Origin: Pseudomonas sp. PA27(2017) | GTDB lineage: Bacteria > Pseudomonadota > Gammaproteobacteria > Pseudomonadales > Pseudomonadaceae | Assembly (NCBI RefSeq): GCF_001945445.1 | Contig: NZ_MSXW01000007.1 | Span: forward strand, 1-39,503 | Direction of reading: 5' to 3' | Length of the DNA: 39,503 nucleotides | Shown here: in pieces, positions 16,209-26,909 of the stretch | Numbering within the stretch: the first letter of the stretch is position 1 | How the letters are laid out: every line of letters begins with the position of its first letter | Translations under genes and position numbers: made by a program | The notes under the pieces: model-generated | The model's database searches: none | Seen by the model: the letters and a program-made list of their open reading frames with translations, nothing else | What the model was told of the DNA's origin: nothing

Positions 16209-16500
16209 AGGCTGCTATAAGGCAGAGCGGCCACTCAAACCAACCTGTGGGAGCCCCGACCTCGGGGCGAAAAGATCGCAGCCTAGTTGCCTATCGGTAG
16301 CGCCTGAACGGATCGCCGCGAGGTCGCGGCTCCTACAGAAACGGGCCAAGTTCGTAGGCTTGATCGGGGCGCGTAGCCGGCGCTTTTTCATCCACCATCG
16401 TGATCGTAAAAGCGGTGGACGGATGAGGCGTCGTCCACCCTTGTCTGATCCATTGTGGGAACGGCAGCTCCCGCCACTTTGCAGGCAAAGCGCTGAAACC
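16209..16500. repeat. REPIN-containing intergenic repeat, copy B, split by another palindromic repeat
   Basis: The left part (16209-16338) matches copy A from GGCTGCTATAAGGCAG to GGTCGCGGCTCCTACAG. The right part (about 16455-16500, AACGGCAGCTCCCGCCACTT) matches the end of copy A. Between them lies about 115 bp absent from the other copies, holding a second palindromic motif (ATCCACC...GGTGGACGGATGAGG...GTCCACCC). It fills the gene-free stretch 16176-16537. Confidence 0.7.
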
Positions 16501-16537
16501 GGGCCGGACGATTTTGAAAAGGTTTCAATACCCAGCT

Positions 16538-16573
16538 GAAAGCCCCTGCACCTCGCGGTACAGGGGCTTTTTC
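16538..16573. terminator. Terminator downstream of katE
   Basis: AAAGCCCCTG (16539-16548) pairs with CAGGGGCTTT (16561-16570) around a 12-base loop. It is four bases past the katE stop on the minus strand, where it is followed by TTTC-like sequence. On the plus strand the stem runs into TTTTTC. It can act in both directions. Confidence 0.7.
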
Positions 16574-16576
16574 ACA

Positions 16577-18715
<2,139 letters not shown>

Positions 18716-18914
18716 CAGTCATCTCTCCTCACATGGGTATCGCCCGCCGGATCGATCGATCGGGGGCAACAGCGTCCTCCGCGCTCAGGCAGGCGCGGTT
18801 TGGACGTATGGACGCCTCAGGAATGTGAGGCCATGTGAGTAGGGACGTTCGGGTTATTTAGCGAGGCGATGCCCTGCAACAGGACGGACGGCACCAATGC
18901 CTGGCCTGAGCATG

Positions 18915-18948
18915 AAAAAGCCCGGCATGTGCGAGGCATGCCGGGCTT
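18915..18948 (-). terminator. Terminator of glgP
   Basis: A 12-bp perfect stem, AAGCCCGGCATG (18918-18929) with CATGCCGGGCTT (18937-18948), has a 7-base loop. On the minus strand it runs into TTTTTC, just past the glgP stop. This is a classic intrinsic terminator. Confidence 0.85.
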
Positions 18949-18966
18949 CTCGTTGTTGCGCAGCGA

Positions 18967-21423
<2,457 letters not shown>

Positions 21424-21441
21424 GCGGGTTCGCTCCCTGAA

Positions 21442-21840
21442 TCAGTTATAGACGTGGCCGTTATGACCCTCTTCGGTGCCGCGGCTGGCGGCGAACAACA
21501 TGGAGTCGGCGGTCGGCGCGTTCTTCAGACCTTCATAGGTGATGCCGCCGGCGCGGGCCTGCAGAAAGGCCTTCTTGGCTTCCCAGAGCGAATCTTCGCG
21601 GATGCCGTCGAGCAGATCATGACCGGTCAGGGTCAGGCCATTGGCGATGGAAACCGGCGCGCCGTTCCACGGATGGTGCTGGGAGCACTCGATCAGGTTG
21701 GCCTGGCACATCAGATGAATATGGTAGCTGACCGATTCGGCAGTGTGCTCGCCGACCTGCTGCGGGTAAAAGTGGTGTCCGGTTTCCAGTGCTTCGATCT
21801 GCAGCAGCAGTTCACGGATCAGTTCCCAATCACGTTTCAT
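21442..21840 (-). CDS. DUF2513 domain protein
   Basis: The 132-residue protein begins MKRDWELIRELLLQIEAL and contains YHIHLMCQANLIEC and GHDLLDGIREDSLWEAKK, typical of DUF2513, a small winged-helix-like family of unknown role. The start chosen is the ATG at 21840 with GAGGAG 7 bases upstream; the longer open frame to 21933 lacks support. It lies 18 bases before glgP on the same strand. A link with glycogen use is suggested only by this position. Confidence 0.82.
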   Translation of the reverse strand: MKRDWELIRELLLQIEALETGHHFYPQQVGEHTAESVSYHIHLMCQANLIECSQHHPWNGAPVSIANGLTLTGHDLLDGIREDSLWEAKKAFLQARAGGITYEGLKNAPTADSMLFAASRGTEEGHNGHVYN

Positions 21841-22069
21841 CGTCATCTCCTCGAATAAGGTTCGGCGGCTGGCGGGCGCATGCCAGAGCTCGGCGCGCCC
21901 TGCCCCAAAAGCACTTAGCAATGAGTCCGGCACCCGGAGGAGAGTTCAATTCGTCTGCCCAATTGCCGACGACCACTCATCCAGCCCCCTGAACTCGGCA
22001 CGCTGCCGGCCTGCCACAGGGGTATCGGCCAGTGCCTTTGACCAGTGTCGTTCTGACGAGGAGCCCGAC

Positions 22070-22447
22070 ATGCCACGTGGAAGCAAAGACAAGTACACCG
22101 CGGCCCAGAAACGCAAGGCGGCGGCCATCGAATCCAGCTATGAGGAGCGCGGTATCCCAGAAGATCAGGCGCGCGCCAGGGCCTGGGCGACCGTCAACAA
22201 GCAGTCCGGCGGTGGCGAGCGCGCCGGCGGCTCGGGACGCCAGACCAGCGCCGGGCAGAAAACCCGCGCCCGCAAGGATTCCGCCCGCCAGGCAGCCGCT
22301 AGCCGACGCGGCGAGGTGCACCCCAACCGCCCCCTCGACGAACAGAGCAAACAGGAATTGCTGCACCTGGCCCGCGCCCGGCAGATCAGCGGCCGCTCGA
22401 CGATGCGCAAAGCCGAACTGCTCAGCGCCCTGAAGAAAGCCTCTTGA
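22070..22447 (+). CDS. Basic small protein with Rho-N/SAP-like C-terminal motif
   Basis: The 125-residue protein is very rich in Arg, Lys, Ala and Gly. Its first 45 residues (PRGSKDKYTAAQKRKAAAI, then SYEERGIPEDQARARAWATV) resemble ChaB/KGG-like stress proteins. The last 40 residues (LDEQSKQELLHLARARQISG, then TMRKAELLSALKKA) look like the helix-extended-helix Rho-N/SAP nucleic-acid-binding motif. Similar Pseudomonas proteins are often labelled plasmid stabilization protein, a name I would not trust. GAGGAG precedes the ATG. The DUF2892 gene follows after 11 bases, so they are probably one transcript. Nucleic-acid binding is inferred. Confidence 0.72.
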   Translation: MPRGSKDKYTAAQKRKAAAIESSYEERGIPEDQARARAWATVNKQSGGGERAGGSGRQTSAGQKTRARKDSARQAAASRRGEVHPNRPLDEQSKQELLHLARARQISGRSTMRKAELLSALKKAS

Positions 22448-22458
22448 TAGGAGCTCCC

Positions 22459-22719
22459 ATGCCTGCACACGACAGCAAACACAGCGCGACCAACCTGGCG
22501 CCCATGGAGCGAGTGATTTCCATCGCCGGCGGCGCACTGCTGATTCGCAAGGGGCTGGCCGTTGGCGGCCTGTTCGGGCTGACCGACATCGCTGCCGGCG
22601 CGCTGGGCATCTTTCGCGGGGTCACCGGCATATGCCCGGCTAAGCGGCGCATGGCGGCGCGTGGCAAAGCCGCCACGCTCAAGCGTCTGCCACCACCGCA
22701 GCGCCTGTTAGGTCAGTAA
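22459..22719 (+). CDS. DUF2892 (YgaP-like) inner-membrane protein
   Basis: The 86-residue protein matches the DUF2892 membrane domain: PMERVISIAGGALLIRKGL, then GLTDIAAGALGIFRGVTGIC, giving two hydrophobic segments joined by a short turn, and the typical ending CPAKRRM. Unlike E. coli YgaP it has no rhodanese domain. The start is the ATG at 22459 with GGAG upstream. It is the second gene of a pair with the Rho-N-like gene and converges on the lipoprotein gene, ending 4 bases from its stop. Confidence 0.78.
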   Translation: MPAHDSKHSATNLAPMERVISIAGGALLIRKGLAVGGLFGLTDIAAGALGIFRGVTGICPAKRRMAARGKAATLKRLPPPQRLLGQ

Positions 22720-22723
22720 TTGC

Positions 22724-23116
22724 CTAGCGGTAGGAGCAGATCATCGCCAGGAACTGGTTTTCGGTGCTGGTGCCGTGGGGCGCGGCTTCATCCCACAGCA
22801 GCAGTTCGCCGTTGTAATAGGCGAAATACAGCGCACCGTCCTGATCGTCGCGCTTGGCGAAGCCGCACACCGCCAGATCATCGCCGGCTACGTTGGCCGC
22901 CGTGCCGAACAGCGAGTCGAATTCGACCCCATCGGCATCGATGGCTGTAAACAGGCTGGACTTGGCCGCTTCGATATCGGCGTCACTCGGCGTCACCTGC
23001 ACTCGGGTCGGGTTGATCTTGCCGGTCACCGGCACCTGCAACGCCGGCGGCTTGCCGGGCGTAGTGCAGCCGGCCAATAGCAACAGCACGGCGAAACTCG
23101 CCATCAAACTCTTCAT
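22724..23116 (-). CDS. Small lipoprotein of unknown function
   Basis: The 130-residue protein starts MKSLMASFAVLLLLAGCTTPG, a lipoprotein signal with lipobox LAGC (Cys17). The mature part is acidic and predicts mostly beta structure (ALYFAYYNGELLLWDE). I do not recognise a named family. GGGAG precedes the ATG at 23116; the longer open frame to 23227 has no supporting start. Outer-membrane sorting is likely as Thr, not Asp, follows the Cys. It is divergent from ohrR. Confidence 0.72.
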   Translation of the reverse strand: MKSLMASFAVLLLLAGCTTPGKPPALQVPVTGKINPTRVQVTPSDADIEAAKSSLFTAIDADGVEFDSLFGTAANVAGDDLAVCGFAKRDDQDGALYFAYYNGELLLWDEAAPHGTSTENQFLAMICSYR

Positions 23117-23304
23117 GTGTTCACTCCCTGACGACTGATCGGTGCCGCACAAGCGGTGCGACATTGTATGCCAGATGGGCACTGGCAAGGTGACCAGCGC
23201 CGGCTGCAGGCTGCCTAGTGGCGCCATGCGCTGCCGCTTTGGCTGGCATCGACCGGACCGGCGCGCTAAATTGCGCCCTTGCCTGCCCTCATCCCGGAGC
23301 TTCC

Positions 23305-23754
23305 ATGACCACCGACGACACCTGCGCCGATCTGCTGCTCGACAACCAGGTGTGCTTCGCCCTGCATTCGACCTCGCTGATGATGACCAAGATCTACAAG
23401 CCGCTGCTCAAGAAACTCGGCCTGACCTATCCGCAGTACCTGGCGATGCTGGTGTTATGGGAAGGCGACGGCATCACCGTGAGCGAGATCAGCGCGCGCC
23501 TGCTCACCGACCCTGGCTCGCTCACCCCTCTGCTCAAGCGCCTGGAAGCCGAGGGCTTGATCGACCGCAAGCGCAGCAGCGCCGACGAGCGCGTTGTGCA
23601 CTTGCACCTCACCGACAAGGGCCGCGCCCTGCACGCCGAGGCCCGACAGATTCCCGGCTGCATCCTCGATGCCAGCGCCCAGACGGCCGAGCGCCTAGCC
23701 AAGCTCACCGCCGAGCTGACCGCCCTGCGCAAGCAATTGCAGGACAGCCTCTGA
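23305..23754 (+). CDS. ohrR: Organic-hydroperoxide-sensing MarR-type repressor OhrR
   Basis: OhrR represses ohr until its reactive Cys is oxidised by organic peroxides. The 149-residue MarR-fold protein has the peroxidatic Cys17 in NQVCFALHS and the two tyrosines that stabilise it, Tyr31 and Tyr42, at the same spacing as Bacillus OhrR (15/29/40). The winged-helix part reads SEISARLLTDPGSLTPLLKRLE and is followed by the DER wing. It lacks an obvious conserved C-terminal second Cys of the two-Cys type; a Cys near residue 117 (PGCILD) could fill that role. GGAG precedes the ATG at 23305. The target gene ohr follows on the same strand 189 bases later. Confidence 0.92.
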   Translation: MTTDDTCADLLLDNQVCFALHSTSLMMTKIYKPLLKKLGLTYPQYLAMLVLWEGDGITVSEISARLLTDPGSLTPLLKRLEAEGLIDRKRSSADERVVHLHLTDKGRALHAEARQIPGCILDASAQTAERLAKLTAELTALRKQLQDSL

Positions 23755-23850
23755 GCACAGGCGTGCAATCGACAGGTAACAGCCCAGGTCTACACTGAGC
23801 GTCGTCGAGACGATTCAGGACCGGCAATCTTGCGACTTCTCGAAAATACC

Positions 23851-23901
23851 TTGCGCGCAAACTAAATCACGACTAGAGTTCGCCTCGAGCAATTGAATTG
23901 C
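23851..23901 (+). promoter_or_regulatory. ohr promoter with OhrR operator palindrome
   Basis: TTGCGC (23851-23856), a 17-base spacer and TAGAGT (23874-23879) form a plausible sigma-70 promoter. Ten bases downstream is the exact palindrome GCAATT-G-AATTGC (23889-23901), close to the CAATT/AATTG core known for OhrR boxes. It would overlap the transcription start, the right place for repression. The ohr ATG follows at 23944. Confidence 0.65.
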
Positions 23902-23943
23902 GCACCAACAAACATCGCACAAATCAAATACGAGGATTTCACC

Positions 23944-24372
23944 ATGTCTATCGAAACCGTTGCCTACCGCGCCTACGCTGAAGCCACTGGTGGCCGTGAG
24001 GGCCGTGCCATTTCCTCCGACGGCGTGCTCGATGTCGCGCTGACCACACCGAAGGAGCTAGGCGGCGCAGGCGGCCAGGGTACCAACCCCGAGCAACTGT
24101 TCGCAGCCGGCTACTCGGCGTGCTTCCTGGGCGCGATCAAGTTCGTCGCGGCGCGCGACAAGCACAAGGTTTCGCCGGACAGCTGGATCGAAGGCATCGT
24201 CGGCATCGGCGCGGTGCCCACTGGCTTCGCCATCGAAGTGGAGTTGAAGATCACCCTGCCGGGCCTGGATCGTGAAGAGGCCAAGGCGCTGATCGACAAG
24301 GCGCACATCGTCTGCCCGTATTCCAACGCGACCCAGGGCAACATCGACGTGACTCTGACGCTGGTCGAGTAA
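23944..24372 (+). CDS. ohr: Organic hydroperoxide resistance protein, Ohr
   Basis: Ohr is a thiol peroxidase of the OsmC fold that reduces organic hydroperoxides, drawing on lipoylated proteins. The 142 residues carry the two catalytic cysteines, Cys60 in [11 protein letters not shown] and Cys124 in [10 protein letters not shown], plus the helper residues Arg18 and Glu50 (TNPEQLF). The start at 23944 has GAGGA upstream. It is controlled by OhrR through the palindrome near its promoter and ends at a strong terminator. Confidence 0.96.
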   Translation: MSIETVAYRAYAEATGGREGRAISSDGVLDVALTTPKELGGAGGQGTNPEQLFAAGYSACFLGAIKFVAARDKHKVSPDSWIEGIVGIGAVPTGFAIEVELKITLPGLDREEAKALIDKAHIVCPYSNATQGNIDVTLTLVE

Positions 24373-24388
24373 GCGCCCGCCGCACCAA

Positions 24389-24425
24389 CGCAAACGCCCC
24401 GGCATGACCGGGGCGTTTGCGTTTT
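24389..24425 (+). terminator. Terminator of ohr
   Basis: CGCAAACGCCCCGG (24389-24402) and CCGGGGCGTTTGCG (24408-24421) form a perfect 14-bp stem with a 5-base loop, followed by TTTT. It lies 16 bases after the ohr stop. Confidence 0.85.
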
Positions 24426-24431
24426 CTGCCG

Positions 24432-24707
24432 TCAGGCAGCGCGGCTTTGCAGGTGCTGGATCGCCCCGCTCCTCCATGCGCTACCGAGCACCTCCTGCAA
24501 CAGCGGCTGGGCGAAGTAGCGCTCGAGGTCGGCAGGGCTGCGCCAGCGGCTGTGCAACTGCCAGCGTCGGCGATCACGTTGCAGTTCGAACACCAGGCAA
24601 CCGTCCAGCCGGCGTGTCGGCTCCAGCAGGTCACGCAGGTAGCCACCCAGTTCCTCACAACGACCAGGAGCGGCTTCGAGCACGGTGATGTGGGTTTGCA
24701 GGGTCAT
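24432..24707 (-). CDS. Antibiotic biosynthesis monooxygenase (ABM) domain protein
   Basis: The 91-residue protein has the single ABM ferredoxin-like domain: MTLQTHITVLEAAPGRCEE, a central GCLVFELQRD strand, and WRSPADLERYFAQPLLQEV as the second half. Such proteins form dimers and act as quinone or haem monooxygenases, or have no known substrate. GGGAG precedes the ATG at 24707. It lies downstream of the SDR gene on the same strand, with a perfect 15-bp hairpin between them, so joint expression is possible. Confidence 0.8.
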   Translation of the reverse strand: MTLQTHITVLEAAPGRCEELGGYLRDLLEPTRRLDGCLVFELQRDRRRWQLHSRWRSPADLERYFAQPLLQEVLGSAWRSGAIQHLQSRAA

Positions 24708-24729
24708 GTTTTTCTCCCTAGATCCAGTC

Positions 24730-24763
24730 GGCAATGCCACGGCGGTTTCGCCGTGGCATTGCC
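24730..24763. other. Perfect 15-bp hairpin between SDR and ABM genes
   Basis: GGCAATGCCACGGCG (24730-24744) and CGCCGTGGCATTGCC (24749-24763) are exact reverse complements around a 4-base loop. It starts 4 bases after the SDR stop. There is no T-tract on the minus strand, so it may be a weak terminator, a processing or stability hairpin, or a protein site. Confidence 0.75.
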
Positions 24764-24766
24764 CTG

Positions 24767-25504
24767 TCAGTGAATGCTTGCCGTCGGGCGCACCACCAGT
24801 TCGCTGACGTCGACGTCCGCCGGTTGCTCGATGGCATAGGCCACGGCCCGGGCGATGGCCGACGGGCTGATGGCCACCTTGCGAAATTCGCGCATGGCGT
24901 CGCGGGCGCCTTCATCGGAGATGCTGTCGGCCAGTTCCGATTCCACCACGCCAGGCGACACCAGGGTGACGCGGATGTCGCCACCGACCTCCTGACGCAG
25001 GCCGTCGCTGATCGCCAGCACCGCGTACTTGGTGGCGCAGTACACCGCCGCGGTCGGCGAGACCCGGTAGGCGCCGATCGACGCCACGTTGATGATCTGC
25101 CCGCTACGCTGGGCCTGCATGACCGGCAAGGCTGCAGCGATGCCGTGCAGCACGCCGCGGATGTTGACGTCGATCATGCGATTCCACTCGTCCAGCTTCA
25201 GCGCCTCGATCATCGACAGCGGCATCACCCCGGCATTGTTGAGCAGCACGTCGACGCGGCCGTACTCGGCCATGGCGGCATCGACGAAGGCCTGCACGTC
25301 GGCGGCGTCGGTCACGTCCAGGCGGCGGGCGATGGCCTGGCCTCCGGACGCGCGAATCTCCTCGACCAATTGCTCGAGGCGCTCGACCCGGCGGGCGCCG
25401 AGCACGACACGAGCGCCCTTCTCGGCCAGCAAGCGTGCACAACCTTCGCCAATGCCACTGCTGGCGCCGGTGATGAGTACGACTTTTTCTTGGATATCGT
25501 TCAT
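24767..25504 (-). CDS. Short-chain dehydrogenase/reductase
   Basis: The 245-residue SDR has the NAD(P)-binding glycine motif TGASSGIG (residues 12-19), an Arg-rich end of strand two (LGARRVERL) that favours NADP, the NNAGV motif (about 89), and the catalytic Ser-Tyr-Lys set in NVASIGA and YCATK. The substrate cannot be told. It is transcribed away from an AraC_N-type regulator 273 bases upstream, with direct-repeat sites between them. This layout is very common in Pseudomonas and suggests induction by that regulator. Confidence 0.92.
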   Translation of the reverse strand: MNDIQEKVVLITGASSGIGEGCARLLAEKGARVVLGARRVERLEQLVEEIRASGGQAIARRLDVTDAADVQAFVDAAMAEYGRVDVLLNNAGVMPLSMIEALKLDEWNRMIDVNIRGVLHGIAAALPVMQAQRSGQIINVASIGAYRVSPTAAVYCATKYAVLAISDGLRQEVGGDIRVTLVSPGVVESELADSISDEGARDAMREFRKVAISPSAIARAVAYAIEQPADVDVSELVVRPTASIH

Positions 25505-25599
25505 GGTGCGATCCTCTGGTCAGTGCGGCGAACGGTGCCGCGATGGATCCAGAGTAGGAGCCGAGGCCCCTTTCACGTTAGCCGGATACTGGAACATTC

Positions 25600-25709
25600 T
25601 TGCCTGATCGTGCGGATATTCGTTAAAGCGCCGCCCTCACCCGCTCAGTTCGCGGCATGTAGCGCAGACGATTGCCTAATGCTGCGAAACGCTTGCCCAA
25701 TACTCCGAA
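25600..25709. promoter_or_regulatory. Direct-repeat regulator sites between the SDR and AraC genes
   Basis: TTGCCTAATGCTGCGAA (25672-25688) and TTGCCCAATACTCCGAA (25693-25709) agree at 14 of 17 positions and start exactly 21 bases apart, two DNA turns. A third, weaker copy (TTGCCTGATCGTGCGGA, 25600-25616) agrees at 13 of 17. AraC-family proteins bind such same-direction sites with their two helix-turn-helix motifs. I assign them to the adjacent regulator by inference. Confidence 0.55.
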
Positions 25710-25777
25710 GATCGATGGCCGTACAGGACGTCTGGGCAATTCCCGGATAGGCTTCGCACAAATTCGCGAGTGAGTAC

Positions 25778-26692
25778 ATGATGCAAGCCGACCAGCCTGA
25801 TGACCTGGCCTTTCGCCAACGCGAACTGGCCCACCTGATTCAGCAGAACACCCCGACCGAGGGTATGCACGATACCCTTATCGACGGCCTCGGGCTGGCC
25901 TATACCACGGCGCCCAGCCTGCCGATGCCGACGCTTTACCGGCCGTGCCTGTGCATCATCGCCCAGGGCCGCAAGGAAATTCGCCTGGGTGCCGAGCAGT
26001 ATTACTACGACCCGCTCAACTACCTGGTGGCGTCGGTCACCCTGCCGGTCACCGGCCAGGTGATCGAAGCGACCCCCGAGCAGCCCTACCTGAGCGTACG
26101 CCTGGACATCGACCCGGCGGTGATCAGCGAACTGCTCTCCGCCGCCGGGCCGATCGGCCTGCCGGCGCCCGGCCCGAGCCGCGCGCTGTTCGTCGACCGC
26201 CTGGACGCGTCGATGCTCGATGCGGTGATTCGCCTGCTGCGCCTGCTCGACACGCCCCGCGACGCCGGCATGCTGGCGCCGCTGGCCCTGCGCGAGATTT
26301 TCTATCGCTTGCTGCGCAGCCCCCAGGGCCAGCGCCTGCGCGAGATCGTCATGGCCGACAGCCAGAGCCACCGCATCGCCCGGGCCATCGAATGGATCAA
26401 CCGGCATTACGACAAGCCGCTGCGCATCGAGGAACTGGCCCGCGAGGTCAACCTCAGCGCCTCGACCCTGCACCATCGCTTCAAGGCCGTCACCGCCCTG
26501 AGCCCGCTGCAGTATCAGAAGCAGCTGCGCCTGCAGGAGGCGCGTCGGCTGATGTTCAGCGAAGGCCTGGAAGCGGCCTCGGCGAGCTTTCGCGTCGGCT
26601 ACGAGAGCCCCTCGCAATTCAGCCGCGAATACAGCCGCCTGTTTGGCGCCCCACCGCTGCGCGACATGCACCGCCTGCGCAATGCAGGCTGA
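25778..26692 (+). CDS. AraC-family regulator with AraC_N domain
   Basis: The 304-residue protein has the N-terminal AraC_N domain (PF06719; YRPCLCIIAQGRKEIRLGAE, about 50-69, then DPLNYLVASVTLPVTGQV) and a C-terminal double helix-turn-helix (about 205-300; INRHYDKPLRIEELAREV, and the signature GYESPSQFSREYSRLFGAPP). Regulators of this type usually activate a divergent oxidoreductase gene, here the SDR at 24767. Two ATGs at 25778 and 25781 are both possible, and the ribosome site is weak. Confidence 0.9.
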   Translation: MMQADQPDDLAFRQRELAHLIQQNTPTEGMHDTLIDGLGLAYTTAPSLPMPTLYRPCLCIIAQGRKEIRLGAEQYYYDPLNYLVASVTLPVTGQVIEATPEQPYLSVRLDIDPAVISELLSAAGPIGLPAPGPSRALFVDRLDASMLDAVIRLLRLLDTPRDAGMLAPLALREIFYRLLRSPQGQRLREIVMADSQSHRIARAIEWINRHYDKPLRIEELAREVNLSASTLHHRFKAVTALSPLQYQKQLRLQEARRLMFSEGLEAASASFRVGYESPSQFSREYSRLFGAPPLRDMHRLRNAG

Positions 26693-26698
26693 GCGTAA

Positions 26699-26885
26699 AA
26701 GGGCTGCTGAAAGGGGCGGAGCAGCCACTCAAACCAACCTGTGGGAGCCCCGACCTCGGGGCGAAACGATTGCAGCCTGACTGCCTATTTCGGCGGTGCC
26801 TGAGCGAATCGCCGCGAGGTCGCGGCTCCTACAGTGGATCGGGGAACGGCCGCTACTGCTACCTTGCAGCCCCCGTCGATGAATC
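26699..26885. repeat. REPIN-containing intergenic repeat, copy C
   Basis: This unit matches copy A closely from AAACCAACCTGTGGGAGCCC through CGCGGCTCCTACAGTGGAT to CCTTGCAG. Its left edge reads GGGCTGCTGAAA, like the end of the 138-bp MITE-type element. It separates the convergent AraC and TonB-receptor genes and may serve as their transcript end. Confidence 0.8.
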
Positions 26886-26909
26886 CGAACGCAGCGACAA
26901 AGCCGTCTC

